The translations under genes and the position numbers were made by a program. From the NCBI GenBank assembly GCA_020444175.1, contig JAHLLM010000026.1, forward strand, positions 1 to 64,000: a stretch of 64,000 nucleotides of DNA, written 5' to 3'. This DNA is from Desulfobulbaceae bacterium (lineage in GTDB: Bacteria > Desulfobacterota > Desulfobulbia > Desulfobulbales > SURF-16). The notes beneath the pieces are model-generated. The model saw only the letters and a list, made by a program, of their open reading frames with translations. It did not search any database and was not told where the DNA came from. Of the stretch, positions 27,665 through 37,700 are shown one piece after another; positions within the stretch are counted from its first letter, which is position 1, and every line of letters starts with the position of its first letter.

Positions 27665-28486
27665 TTATAAGTAAGTCCTGGCGCCAATAAAGCGCTTTTG
27701 GAAATAGCTGTTTGACAGAGAGGTCGTCTGGATGCGTTTTCCGGTGCGTGGGGCATGAATAAAGGTATTGTTGCCCGTGTATATGCCGACATGTGAAACT
27801 TTTCTTCCTCCGTTTGTGGCAAAAAAAACAAGGTCGCCCTTTTGAAGTTCCTCTTTGGCAACTGGCCTGCCAACCTGGAACTGACTGCGTGAGGTCCGGG
27901 GCAGGTTGAGCCCGTTCAAACGATAGACAGCCATGGTCAGTCCGCTGCAGTCAAATCCCTGGGCCGTTGAAGTGCCTCCCCACTTGTAGGGAATGCCGAG
28001 AAAATCGGCTGCAGTCACCGTCAGTTCTTGTCTCAAAAGGCCAAGGCCGCCTTTATGAGCTGTGATATATGACTCAGGCCGAACAATATAAAAATCTGCT
28101 ATAATGGCATCATTAAGAAGCTTCCGGGCTTTTCTGCGTGCATCCTCCTGGCTGGAAAAATTGCCGAAGCGGACTTTGTAGAGTCCCGAATTGTGGCGGA
28201 AATAATACGCTGTTAAGCCCTTTTTTGTCAATTTTTCAGTTAAGCCGGCGGCATTTTCCACTCTGGAGAAGGCTCCGACCTGAATGGTGTACCCAAGGCG
28301 TGGTATGCTCTTCCTTGCCCTCGGGGTTAATGTTTTCACCGGAGGACGAGAAAGAGTCGGAGCCCCGCCTGTTCCTTTACCTGTATGGGTGCTGCATCCT
28401 CCTGCCAGAAGCAGCAGGATCATTCCCAGAAAACAGGAGTGGAAGGAGCATATTTTTGGCGAAAAATACTTTTCAGAGCACCTCAT
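27665..28486 (-). CDS. SPOR-NlpC/P60 lipoprotein, peptidoglycan endopeptidase
   Basis: A 273-residue lipoprotein (LAGGC lipobox near residue 31) with a SPOR domain (GYTIQVGAFSRVENAAGLTEKL, ~64-140) that binds denuded glycan strands. A NlpC/P60 domain follows (~150-273) with the catalytic Cys in GFDCSGLTM, His in VSHVGIYTG and a third polar residue in FIHAPRTG. Expected to cleave stem peptides at division or during growth. Confidence 0.9.
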   Translation of the reverse strand: MRCSEKYFSPKICSFHSCFLGMILLLLAGGCSTHTGKGTGGAPTLSRPPVKTLTPRARKSIPRLGYTIQVGAFSRVENAAGLTEKLTKKGLTAYYFRHNSGLYKVRFGNFSSQEDARRKARKLLNDAIIADFYIVRPESYITAHKGGLGLLRQELTVTAADFLGIPYKWGGTSTAQGFDCSGLTMAVYRLNGLNLPRTSRSQFQVGRPVAKEELQKGDLVFFATNGGRKVSHVGIYTGNNTFIHAPRTGKRIQTTSLSNSYFQKRFIGARTYL

Positions 28487-28575
28487 GACTATTTTTCCTT
28501 ATTTGACTTTGCTTTCTATAGTCTAATAAGTGTTCGTAAAGAAGGAAAGATGTTATTTTTTAGTAAAGGAGTAAC

Positions 28576-29682
28576 ATGAACTGGAATGGGGGAAAGGTGG
28601 AAAAAGTATATTCTGTTGCCGGGCGATTTTTTTCGGAGGACGAAATCGTTTCCGTTGAGCCGTACGGAAGCGGCAAAGTGAATGATACTTTCCTTGTCAC
28701 AACAGGCAAAGCGCAGCATGACTTATTTATGCTGCAACGCCTCAGTCCCGTAGCCTTTAGCCGTCCTGAGCATGTTATGGAGAATCTGCGCATTGTCTCC
28801 GACCATGTGCACAAAAAAATTCAAAATCAGCAGGCCGGTGGTTGGAAAATGCCCGTGCTTCATCAAACCCTGGGCGGTGATGATTTTTACCGGGACAGTG
28901 AAAGCGCAGTCTGGCGGGTTATGAGTTTCATAGACCAGACTACGAATTCTGATACGATCGAAGATGAGCAGCAGGCCGGCCAGGCGGGTTTTGCCCTTGG
29001 GCTTTTCCACAGACTTATCAGTGATATTGATCCGATCGGACTCCACGATACCCTGCCGGGATTTCATATAACTCCCGCTTATCTGGCTGAATATGACAAA
29101 ATTTCCATTCAAAACCAAAAGATGAACGCCGACATTCGTTTTTGTCATGGGTTTATTGCCTCACGAAGAGGAATGGCCCATGTGCTTGAGAAGGCAAAAA
29201 AGGCAGGGCATCTTTTCCTGCGGCCCATTCACGGTGACCCCAAGCTGAGTAATATTCTTTTTGATAAAATAAGCGGCAAGGCGGTCAGTCTCATTGACCT
29301 TGATACGGTCAAGCCGGGTCTTGTCCATTATGATATCGGTGATTGCCTGCGCTCCTGCTGCAACCCGGCGGGCGAAGAAAAGTCTTTGTCCATGGTCACC
29401 TTTGACACGGATTTATGCCGGGCCATCCTGCAGGGCTATTTTAAAGAGGGGAAAACATTTTTCAGCGCCCGGGATTTTGACTATCTTTTTGAGGCGGTGC
29501 AACTCATTTCCTTTGAGCTTGGTTTGCGGTTTTTTTCAGATTTTCTTCTTGGAAACAGATATTTCAAAACAGACCGTCCCGATCAGAATCTGCATAGGGC
29601 TCTTGTGCAGTTTGCCTTGACGGAAAGCATTGAGGAGCAGAAAAAAGAAATACGGATGATCATAAAAGAAGTCAGCCTCTGA
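28576..29682 (+). CDS. APH-family kinase resembling N-acetylhexosamine 1-kinase
   Basis: A 368-residue cytosolic kinase of the aminoglycoside-phosphotransferase fold. The catalytic loop is IHGDPKLSNILFD and the metal-binding motif VSLIDLDTVKPGLVHYDIGDCLRS. This run is the one found in NahK-type anomeric sugar kinases (HxDPKxSNxLFD...IDLDTVMPGL). It may phosphorylate GlcNAc/GalNAc or a related sugar; no sugar-metabolism neighbours confirm that. AAGGAG precedes the ATG. Confidence 0.8.
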   Translation: MNWNGGKVEKVYSVAGRFFSEDEIVSVEPYGSGKVNDTFLVTTGKAQHDLFMLQRLSPVAFSRPEHVMENLRIVSDHVHKKIQNQQAGGWKMPVLHQTLGGDDFYRDSESAVWRVMSFIDQTTNSDTIEDEQQAGQAGFALGLFHRLISDIDPIGLHDTLPGFHITPAYLAEYDKISIQNQKMNADIRFCHGFIASRRGMAHVLEKAKKAGHLFLRPIHGDPKLSNILFDKISGKAVSLIDLDTVKPGLVHYDIGDCLRSCCNPAGEEKSLSMVTFDTDLCRAILQGYFKEGKTFFSARDFDYLFEAVQLISFELGLRFFSDFLLGNRYFKTDRPDQNLHRALVQFALTESIEEQKKEIRMIIKEVSL

Positions 29683-29845
29683 AGGTTGGATCTGGAGGGA
29701 GCGTATCGCGGTAACGAAAAAGGCCCATGGCAATTTTTTTAGAAAATTTCCTGGTATAATAAAAAATCATAATTGTCCTATCAGGTTGGAATTTGCTAAC
29801 ATGAAAAATGTTATCCATTTTCACGAGCATAAAGAGAGGGTCATC

Positions 29846-30292
29846 ATGCAAAAAATTCTGTTTTTTCTGCTGCTCATTCTGGTGTCTGTGGTTGGACCGG
29901 TTTTTGCCCAGGGAAATCTTGCCGGCAGCGTCAAAAATATCAAAGGGGATGTATCGGTGAAACGCGAGGGAAGTGTTCATCCCCTTCAAAAGGGGATGAA
30001 GATTTACACTGAAGATCTTGTTATGACCGGGAAGACAGGAGCCGTAGGCATCATTTTGCAGGACAACACGATCTTTTCCCTTGGTCCGGAAACGCAACTG
30101 ACCATAAAAGAATTTGTTTTTATCCCGGATCAAAGCAAATTTTCCCTGCTGGCTAAAATGATCAAAGGAACCTTTGTCTATATTTCAGGTGTGATCGGCA
30201 AACTGGCCCCTGAGTCAATTCAGCTGGAAACCCCGGCAGGAACGATTGCCATCAGGGGAACAAAATTTGCCGCAAAGATTGCCGGAAATTAG
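29846..30292 (+). CDS. FecR-domain secreted protein
   Basis: A 148-residue exported protein with signal peptide ending near VFAQG. The rest is a FecR domain: GSVKNIKGDVSVKREGS, MKIYTEDLVMTGKTGAVGI, FSLGPETQLTIKEFVF and a closing GTIAIRGTKFAAKI. In other bacteria stand-alone FecR-domain proteins lie next to CHASE2 signalling proteins, as here. The start at 29846 follows GAGAGG; a frame 20 codons longer lacks a signal peptide. Followed by the OmpA gene after 22 bases. Confidence 0.85.
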   Translation: MQKILFFLLLILVSVVGPVFAQGNLAGSVKNIKGDVSVKREGSVHPLQKGMKIYTEDLVMTGKTGAVGIILQDNTIFSLGPETQLTIKEFVFIPDQSKFSLLAKMIKGTFVYISGVIGKLAPESIQLETPAGTIAIRGTKFAAKIAGN

Positions 30293-30314
30293 ATTCGAAA
30301 TTGAGGAATGTGAT

Positions 30315-30920
30315 ATGAAAAGAATACTTTCAGCTTTACCTTTTTTTATCTTGCTTTTGCTGCTTTCGGCCTGTTCCAGTCGCCAGAATGTTATCGTTTT
30401 GTTGCCTGACAGTGACGGAACTGTCGGGGCCATCGAATTTTCCAATGAAAAAGGAACAGTTGTGGTGGATGAGGAAGGTGAGGCTATCACTGTGGGCAGT
30501 AGTAAAAGTGCCCCAAAGGAAGCGCCGGTGATGAGCCGGGAAGAAATTAAGCAGACCTTCCGGGAAGCGCTTGAAGTTGAACCGCTGCTGCCGAAAAGCT
30601 TTCTTCTCTATTTCAAAACAGGAAAAGTTATCCTGACCCCTGAATCCGAGCAGCTTGTGCCGGAAATACTCTCGGAGATTAAGAAACGACAGTCCGATAA
30701 TATCAGTGTTATCGGACACTCGGATCGTTATGGATCAAAAACGTATAACTTCAGGTTGTCCACCAGGCGCGCTGAAAAAATACGCGATTTTCTTGTTTCC
30801 AAGGGAGTGGATGCCGCCTTGATCGATGTCAGTTCACATGGTGAAGGAAATCCTCTTATCCCCACAAAAGACGGGGTCAGAGAACAAAAAAACAGGCGGG
30901 TTGAGGTTGTTGTGCGATGA
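30315..30920 (+). CDS. OmpA-family peptidoglycan-binding lipoprotein
   Basis: A 201-residue lipoprotein (lipobox LSAC). Residues ~95-201 form an OmpA-like domain: LLYFKTGKVILTPESEQL, ISVIGHSDRYGSKTYNFRLSTRRAEKIRDFL and GEGNPLIPTKDGVREQKNRRVEVVV, with the Asp and Arg residues that hold diaminopimelate. Start at 30315 follows GAGGA. Its stop overlaps the next ATG by 4 bases (ATGA), so it is translationally coupled to the CHASE2/HD-GYP gene. Confidence 0.9.
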   Translation: MKRILSALPFFILLLLLSACSSRQNVIVLLPDSDGTVGAIEFSNEKGTVVVDEEGEAITVGSSKSAPKEAPVMSREEIKQTFREALEVEPLLPKSFLLYFKTGKVILTPESEQLVPEILSEIKKRQSDNISVIGHSDRYGSKTYNFRLSTRRAEKIRDFLVSKGVDAALIDVSSHGEGNPLIPTKDGVREQKNRRVEVVVR

Positions 30921-32959
30921 CATATCGGCGTCAGCAATCGCGCTGGCAGAAGTTTGTTGTCCTGTACGGAGCGGTTTTTACTGTTTTTTTTGCATTCCTC
31001 TTTATTTTTCAACCCACCTTTTTGTCGCTTGTCGGCTTGAAGGTTTATGATTCAATGGTTCGTTCATTGCCTCAAGGCAATGGCGCCATCAAGCCTCTTA
31101 TTATCGATATCGATGAAAAATCCCTGGATGAATTCGGCCAGTGGCCCTGGCCGCGTTATCGTATTGCCTTTCTCCTGGACAAACTGAACAGTTTTGGTGC
31201 CAAATCCGTTGCCCTGGATGTTCTTTTTGCCGAAGAGGATCGGACCTCGCTCCATGTTCTGCAGCGTGAGTTATTACGGGATACCGGTGTAAAACTGTCC
31301 TTTGACGGCCTGGTCGATGAGTCAAGAAGCAACAATGATCATATTCTGGCAAGGTCCCTTGCCAAGGGGCCATTTGTTCTGGGCTATAAATTTCTCTTTG
31401 AAGAAAATTCCCATTCCCCTGAAGCCAGTCTTTACCCCCTGGAAGTGATTATCCGGCAGAATGGGGCATTCTCAACTGAATTGCCGTCATTATATTCAGC
31501 TCTGGATGTTACTGCCAATATCCCTGAACTTTCCACTGCTGCCCGGGCTTCCGGTTTTCTCAATTACCCGGGGGACGAGGATGGAGTGATCAGGCGTGTT
31601 CCCTTGCTGATGGGTTATCATGGGAAAATTTATCCCAGCCTGGCTCTGGCCGCTGCCATGAAGGTTGTGGGGACAAATAAAATTGTACTTGAGACCAGTG
31701 AAAATAAGGTCGAGTCTCTGAACTTACAGGGGCGCCGCATACCAGTGGATGCAAAAGGAAACCTGCTCCTGTCCTATAAAGGACGGAGTCATTTTTTTGA
31801 ATATATTTCTGCTGCGGATGTTTTAAATGACAGCGTGGATAAAGAGCGTCTGGCTGGAAAAATTTTTCTGGTGGGAACCTCTGCCGCAGGATTGCAGGAT
31901 ATTCATCCGACACCCCTTGATCCTGTATATCCGGGGGTGGAAGTCCATGCCACTATTATTGAAAATATTCTGAACGAAGACTTTTTATCCCGTCCACTGT
32001 GGAGCAGGGGAGCAGAACTGTTTTCGATTCTGTTCTGGGGTTTTGCGTCAACCCTGATTCTAGCCGGGACAAGGCCGCTGACAAGTATCGTTTTTTTCTT
32101 CCTTGGATCTGCCGGAGCCTGGTGCGGCTCTTATCTCCTGCTTGCCCAAAAAGGAATTTTCCTCAATCCTCTCTTTGCCATTCTTATTTTGATTATTAAT
32201 TTTGCGGTGCTGAGTCTGCTCAAGTATTGGCGGGAAGAAAAAAGGCTGCAAAAGCGAAACAGAGAACTGCTGCTTGCCCAGAATACCACCATCGTGAGCA
32301 TGACTGCATTGGCAGAGACCAGGGACAATGAAACAGGCAGCCATATCCTGCGTACCCAGCATTATGTCAGGGCTCTGGCAGAAGCGCTTTCCAGTCTTCC
32401 CAAGTTTGAAAAAGAGTTGAACTGGAGTTCAATAGACCTGCTTTTCAGGTCAGCGCCTCTCCATGACATAGGCAAAGTCGGGGTGCCTGACCATATACTC
32501 CTTAACCCCGGAAAATTGACTGCTGAAGAATTTGAGCAGATGAAAGGGCATACCCGTCTGGGTTATGAGACTCTTGTCAGGGCAGAGGGCCTTTTAGAGG
32601 ACAAGGGGGAGCATACTTTTTTAAGTTTTGCCAAGGATATCACCTATTGTCATCATGAGAAATGGGATGGATCAGGATACCCAAGGGGGCTGCAGGGAAA
32701 TGACATCCCCATTGCCGGACGTTTGATGGCTTTGGCAGATGTGTATGATGCCCTGATAACCAAAAGACGATACAAGCGCGCTTTCTCCCATGAGGAAGCA
32801 ATGGAAATAATCGTGGCTGGCCGGGACAGACATTTTGATCCTGATGTTGTTGACGCTTTTCTGGCTCTGGAAGAGTCATTCAGGCTCATTGCCGAGCATT
32901 TCAAGGATGAGGAATTTGGTCTGAAACCACCGGTTGATATACGATTTGCAACTGAATAG
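30917..32959 (+). CDS. CHASE2 sensor with HD-GYP output
   Basis: A 680-residue membrane sensor. One N-terminal helix leads into a periplasmic CHASE2 domain (PLIIDIDEKSLDEFGQWPWPR; VALDVLFAEEDR; HPTPLDPVYPGVEVHATIIENIL). Three more membrane helices follow (~355-440), a short coiled linker, and then HD-GYP (~455-650; SAPLHDIGKVGVPDHILL and HHEKWDGSGYPRGLQ). Output is probably c-di-GMP hydrolysis in response to an envelope signal. Operon FecR-OmpA-CHASE2/HD-GYP suggests the two exported proteins sense or shape the signal. Confidence 0.93.
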   Translation: MTYRRQQSRWQKFVVLYGAVFTVFFAFLFIFQPTFLSLVGLKVYDSMVRSLPQGNGAIKPLIIDIDEKSLDEFGQWPWPRYRIAFLLDKLNSFGAKSVALDVLFAEEDRTSLHVLQRELLRDTGVKLSFDGLVDESRSNNDHILARSLAKGPFVLGYKFLFEENSHSPEASLYPLEVIIRQNGAFSTELPSLYSALDVTANIPELSTAARASGFLNYPGDEDGVIRRVPLLMGYHGKIYPSLALAAAMKVVGTNKIVLETSENKVESLNLQGRRIPVDAKGNLLLSYKGRSHFFEYISAADVLNDSVDKERLAGKIFLVGTSAAGLQDIHPTPLDPVYPGVEVHATIIENILNEDFLSRPLWSRGAELFSILFWGFASTLILAGTRPLTSIVFFFLGSAGAWCGSYLLLAQKGIFLNPLFAILILIINFAVLSLLKYWREEKRLQKRNRELLLAQNTTIVSMTALAETRDNETGSHILRTQHYVRALAEALSSLPKFEKELNWSSIDLLFRSAPLHDIGKVGVPDHILLNPGKLTAEEFEQMKGHTRLGYETLVRAEGLLEDKGEHTFLSFAKDITYCHHEKWDGSGYPRGLQGNDIPIAGRLMALADVYDALITKRRYKRAFSHEEAMEIIVAGRDRHFDPDVVDAFLALEESFRLIAEHFKDEEFGLKPPVDIRFATE

Positions 32960-32969
32960 AGAACGGGGC

Positions 32970-33584
32970 TCAGTCGTCTGGGAATGCTAAATCGGGATAA
33001 TATTTATTTCGACAGTCAGGGCAGAGGCTGTGACTGACATCTGCACCGGAATACTTGCGGATGTAGACGTCAACCTGTTCCCAGTAGCCTTTGTCGTCCC
33101 TGATCTTTTTGCAGTAGGAACAGAGCGGCAGGATGCCGCGTAATGTTTTAATTTCCTTTAAGGCCTGTTCGAGTTCCCTGTTCAGCCTCCAGCATTTCAT
33201 CATGTCGTCATGTCTGGCCATGGCCATGATAATCGCCCGCTCGATATCCTTTGTTTTGAGTGGTTTGATGAGATAGGCCGATACGCCGACTTTGCTTGCC
33301 TTTTCAACAAAATCCTCACCTTCGTGGGAGGTGAGAACAACAACGGGAACAGAGAACTTCTGGCGTATCTGCAAGGTTGCCTCAAGACCGTTCAGTTCCG
33401 GCATCTCAATATCCATGAGAATGACATCCGGGCGCAGAGATAAGGCGAGATTCACCGCATCAAGGCCGGTTGCGGCCATGCCGACCAGTTCAAAGCCTAT
33501 CTCCTGCAAAGAACGCTTGATCGTCTCTCTGGTGACGATGTTGTCCTCCGCAACAAGGATTCTAACGTGTTCTTTTGTTCTCAT
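32970..33584 (-). CDS. Response regulator with C-terminal cysteine-rich tail
   Basis: A 204-residue protein: CheY-like receiver (residues 6-122; phospho-acceptor Asp in DVILMDIEMP, Thr in VVLTSHEG, Lys in LIKPLKT), a short coiled coil, and a ~50-residue tail LPLCSYCKKIRDDKGYWEQV...HSLCPDC. This CxxC...CxxC tail recurs at the C-terminus of many sensor/regulator proteins in this group and also ends the cyclic-nucleotide-binding protein at 59420-60022. It may bind zinc or iron. No DNA-binding domain. Convergent with the CHASE2 gene. Confidence 0.9.
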   Translation of the reverse strand: MRTKEHVRILVAEDNIVTRETIKRSLQEIGFELVGMAATGLDAVNLALSLRPDVILMDIEMPELNGLEATLQIRQKFSVPVVVLTSHEGEDFVEKASKVGVSAYLIKPLKTKDIERAIIMAMARHDDMMKCWRLNRELEQALKEIKTLRGILPLCSYCKKIRDDKGYWEQVDVYIRKYSGADVSHSLCPDCRNKYYPDLAFPDD

Positions 33585-33631
33585 TATAAAATTATGCTAC
33601 CAGAAGAGAGAGAAGGAACCAAAGAATATTT

Positions 33632-34522
33632 TTACCATTTCATCTGCAGGAACTTTTTCACAACCTGCGGATCCAGGTGCGTGCCTGACAGGGATTGAAT
33701 ATGGTCACGCGTTTCGTTTTTTGTCCAGGCCTCATGATATCGGCGATCATTTGTCAAGGCGTCCCAGATGTCGGCCACAGCAAAAATTCTGGCGGCCATG
33801 GGGATCTCATCTCCTTTCAGGCCGCGCGGATAGCCTGTCCCATCCCATTTTTCATGATGACAGTATGGAATATCCAGAGCAGGTCTGAGATAGTCGATAT
33901 GGGCCAGCATCTGGAAGGCATACACCGGATGTTTTTGCATTATCTGCCTTTCTTTATCTGTAAAGGAGCCGGTGTTCAGCAGAATTTCGTCGGATATGGC
34001 CATCTTGCCGATGTCGTGAAGCAGGGCGCCTCTTCTGGCCTGAATGCAGGACTCCTCATCCATGCCCAGCGCTCTGCATAATCGCATGGTCATTTCCGTC
34101 ACACGTTGCGTGTGCCCTTCTGTTTCCTGGTCACGGAGCTCCAGCGCTTTACCCCAGCCCTCGATGGTGGAATCATAGGCAAGGGCAAGTGCATTATTGG
34201 CCTTGCGGGTTTCTTCCTCGCTCTTACTGATTTTTTTTATTGCTCCCTGGGTCACGCGGATAACAAGAAAAACGTAAAGAGAGCCTCCGAAAAAAACCGA
34301 ACTTGTTATGAGTTCCAGGGGAAAATGAAATTGCTGTATCTGCAGAACAAGATAAAAGACATATCCGCAGGAAAAGAAGGCCAGCAGGCAGGACATGGCA
34401 AGCCATTTTCTCTGGGATGCCTCCGGAAGAACGCTTTGCATCTTGAGCCCCATAAAAAAAGCGGCAATCATGAAAAAGGTGCCGGGCAGCATGAGAAGTA
34501 GGGAAAGATTGTGGATTGACAC
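33632..34522 (-). CDS. Membrane-anchored HD-GYP protein
   Basis: A 296-residue protein with three N-terminal hydrophobic segments (about 8-26, 38-58, 72-92) and a short coiled linker. An HD-GYP domain follows (RRGALLHDIGKMAISDEILL; YCHHEKWDGTGYPRGLK; ARIFAVADIWDALTNDRRYH). Likely a c-di-GMP phosphodiesterase. It lies 47 bases downstream of the response regulator in transcription order reversed (HD-GYP first), so the two may share an operon. Confidence 0.9.
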   Translation of the reverse strand: MSIHNLSLLLMLPGTFFMIAAFFMGLKMQSVLPEASQRKWLAMSCLLAFFSCGYVFYLVLQIQQFHFPLELITSSVFFGGSLYVFLVIRVTQGAIKKISKSEEETRKANNALALAYDSTIEGWGKALELRDQETEGHTQRVTEMTMRLCRALGMDEESCIQARRGALLHDIGKMAISDEILLNTGSFTDKERQIMQKHPVYAFQMLAHIDYLRPALDIPYCHHEKWDGTGYPRGLKGDEIPMAARIFAVADIWDALTNDRRYHEAWTKNETRDHIQSLSGTHLDPQVVKKFLQMKW

Positions 34523-34701
34523 GATAAAAAGTTTCCAGTTTATGATCTTGTTGTACCAGGTATTAACAGGTCATATAAAATTCTATCCTCTATCTTGAGT
34601 GAATACAATGAAAACCGGTACCTGAGCGATGGAGTAGGTATTTTGAGCGAAGCGAGCGCTTTGTCGGGAGTAGCTAGTGGTTCAGAAAATTGCAGAAAAC
34701 T

Positions 34702-34745
34702 CCCCTGGTTCCCTCGGATATTCGTCGGAACCAGGGGCTTTTTTG
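34702..34745. terminator. Rho-independent terminator
   Basis: An 11-bp perfect stem CCCCTGGTTCC (34702-34712) / GGAACCAGGGG (34727-34737) with C then six Ts on the plus side and GTTTTC on the minus side. Ends the large peptidase transcript. Confidence 0.85.
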
Positions 34746-34764
34746 CCAAAATGAAGGAAGGATA

Positions 34765-37700
34765 TTACTGGACGGAGCAGTCTGTTATGCCAAACATAGC
34801 GGCGAACTCCTCGATTTCCGATTCGTTAACCCCCTGATCCGTCAGGGCTGCCAGATCGACGCCGTCCACATCGCCGTCCGGTTCTGAATCAAAACTGCAT
34901 AACCGGGGAACTTGCGTGTTGTTTAAAAGCAGGCTGTTCTGGCCCACATTGGCATTAAAGAGGTCGGGTGCGCCGTCGCCGTTGACGTCGGCAAGCTCCA
35001 TTCCGTATGAGTTTTCCGTGGAGGCAGGCAGCATGCCTGCCGTGTAATGCAACTGGCCCGGATTTGCATCGTCATTGGTCAGCAGGAAGTTCTGGCTGGA
35101 GGTATTGCGCCCGATAAGGATATCCTCGTCACCATCCAGGTCAACGTCCCGGCTGATACCTGTAGTCCAGTATTTATAATCATTACGGCTGTATGTCCAG
35201 ACAAGCTCAGTTGGCAGCCAGTCATCCCCGTACTGGGAATGGTCAACAAAACCGGTATCTGTCTGGGTAAAATAGAGCGGATAGTCGTAATCCTGGGGGC
35301 CGAAGATGTCGAGCATTCTATTGGTGTCAGAGTCAAAGTCTGCCAGCAGCAGTGAGACCACCGAGTATTCTCCTGAGAGATAGGGCTCCACCAGGGTGAA
35401 CAGTCCGTCTACATTTTCATAGAGCCAGGTTCGGAGATAACTGTAGTTATACCCGCAGCGCACCAGGTCAAGGTCTCCGTCCTGATCCATATCTCCCAGG
35501 GCGATGGCTCTGGTGCCGCCGCCGTTATGGCTTCTGCCGTATTGATCGGTGCTGACACTTATATCCGTAGCATCGACAAAAATTCCTGATCCGGCGTTGA
35601 GGTAAAAACGGTCTTTACTGCGCAGGGGGTGATAGTAGTCATTGCAGCCCGGGTTGTCAGGGCAGTCGGCGCAGTCATTACAGCAGTCCGGACAGGAGTT
35701 ACAGGTGCCGTCACAGCAGACAACACACGACGTCTCTCCTTCGCATTCCCAGCAGTCACCATTACAGCACGGATGATTTTCGTAACCCGGCTGTTCGCAG
35801 TACCCGTATTCCCAATAAAATTCACAATTTGTACAGAGGCTGCAGTCAGGACAATCATCACAACTGAACCAGGGTGCGCTGCATTCGCCGCAGGAATAAC
35901 AACACTCATCCTCATAAACAGGCCAGTCTCCGGACTGAAAAATGCAGTCCTGGTCATTGGCAAAGATAAGGTCTGGAAGACTGTCGTCGTTGATATGACC
36001 CACGGCAACCTGAACACTGTTGTCTGCAAGGGCCGGCAGGCGGCTGAGGGTTTCATCACTGAAATGACCGCTGCCGTCATTGATGTAAATTTTGTTCTGA
36101 CCGCCTGCCATGACGCATTCCAGCCGGTCCTCTATGCCGACATTCTGCCACCAGGCACGGAAGGCGCCAAAGTTGGCAATGACCATATCAAGGTCATTGT
36201 CATTATCAATGTCCACGAGTTCGACATCAATGGACTGATCAGTGTCAACAGGCAGATAATCATCAGCCGTTGACGCAAGAGTGTCCGGGCCGAAAGTCAT
36301 ATCAACAAATGAACCATTGCCATCGTTGATATAGAGCCTGTTCTGGGGATTCATGCTCTGGCAGGCCGGGTCCGGGTAATCCATGTTGTCAGCAGTTTCG
36401 CCGCCCATATTGGCCACTACAATATCAATATCATTATCACCGTCAACATCGCCCATGGCCACAGCCCTGCTGCAGTCATCAAGCTCGGGCAGCGATCCTG
36501 CCGGGGCAGGGGAGAAGCTTCCTGCTGGCATGCTTATGCCTGATGGAAAGCTGTTTGACTGTTTGTCGTTCACCGTGACAACGACATCACCGGCGCCGCA
36601 GCCATCGGGCACGGTCACCTGAAGTTCGTCATAAGCGGCAGAGGTCACCGTGGCGGGAACGCCGTCAATGGTGACGGTGTTATCCGATAAATCAACGTCA
36701 AAGCCAAGGCCGCTGATGGTCAACGTATCTCCCCAGGTGACGCCTTGGGGCTGCACATCAGATATTGTATGCTGGACATGGACGCTCACCGTGGACAACT
36801 CGCTCCAGACCCAGTCCTCAGCCGGATCTTTACGGACTTTGAGGCTGATAATATAGTCGCCGCCAACAGAGGCGTGCAAATCAGGCTGGTCCGCTCCATC
36901 CGATGCCGTTCCATAGGAAGGCTGCACCCCTCCGGCCCATTCACTCATCGATGTTGTCACGCTCCAGGCAAAGTAGAGTGGATCGCCTTTGGGATGGCTG
37001 CTGCCTGTGCCGTCGAGAGTGATCAGGGTCAAGCCTCCCGGAGCGGCACTGACCCATTGCTCGCTGCCTGCATCGGCAACGGGTTTGTTGTCCCATGGGT
37101 CAAGGGGATTGTCGCCTATGGCCACTTCGTCGCCATCGTTTACCCCGTCGTCATCGCTGTCAGCATCGTTTGGGTCAAAATCAACTGCCGGTGTGTAGGA
37201 TGACGGGTCGCCGTCCTGGTTTATTTCATCAAAATCACTGATGCCGTCATCATCGGTGTCGTCTTTCCTGGGGTTGGTGTTTATTGTCATGACCTCTGCA
37301 TAGTCGCTGAGCCCGTCATTATCCGTATCAGGGTCATTAAAGATGTTAAGCCCGTCTCCGTCAACGTCCACTGTCCAGTAGCCTTTGAGAAAAATCAGTT
37401 CCTCTCCGTCATCAAGCCCGTCAGCATCGCTGTCTGCAAGGGCTGGGTTTGACTGATAGATATAACGCTCTTCATCGTCTGGCAGTCCGTCTCCGTCTGT
37501 GTCGGTTTTCGTGAAGGCCGGAGGCAGCAGTTTTACGGAAGGATCGCCATAGATATTCATGCCGAAATTGTTGACCCAGGAAACCTCTGAGTCGGTTTTC
37601 GACTGCTTGGCATAAAACAGGGCATCGCCTGCCGGCATGTCCTGACTGAGCTGCTGGGCATAATAAAAGGCCGTTGCCCTGTTATCGGCATAGGTAATGG

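Noticed and set aside
35620-36300. Long plus-strand ORF opposite the peptidase
   Set aside because: Shadow frame of the cysteine-rich insert and repeats; valine/threonine-biased with no ribosome site.
37100-37510. Tandem DNA repeat array
   Set aside because: Explained by protein-level thrombospondin type-3 repeats (D-rich calcium loops) of the peptidase.
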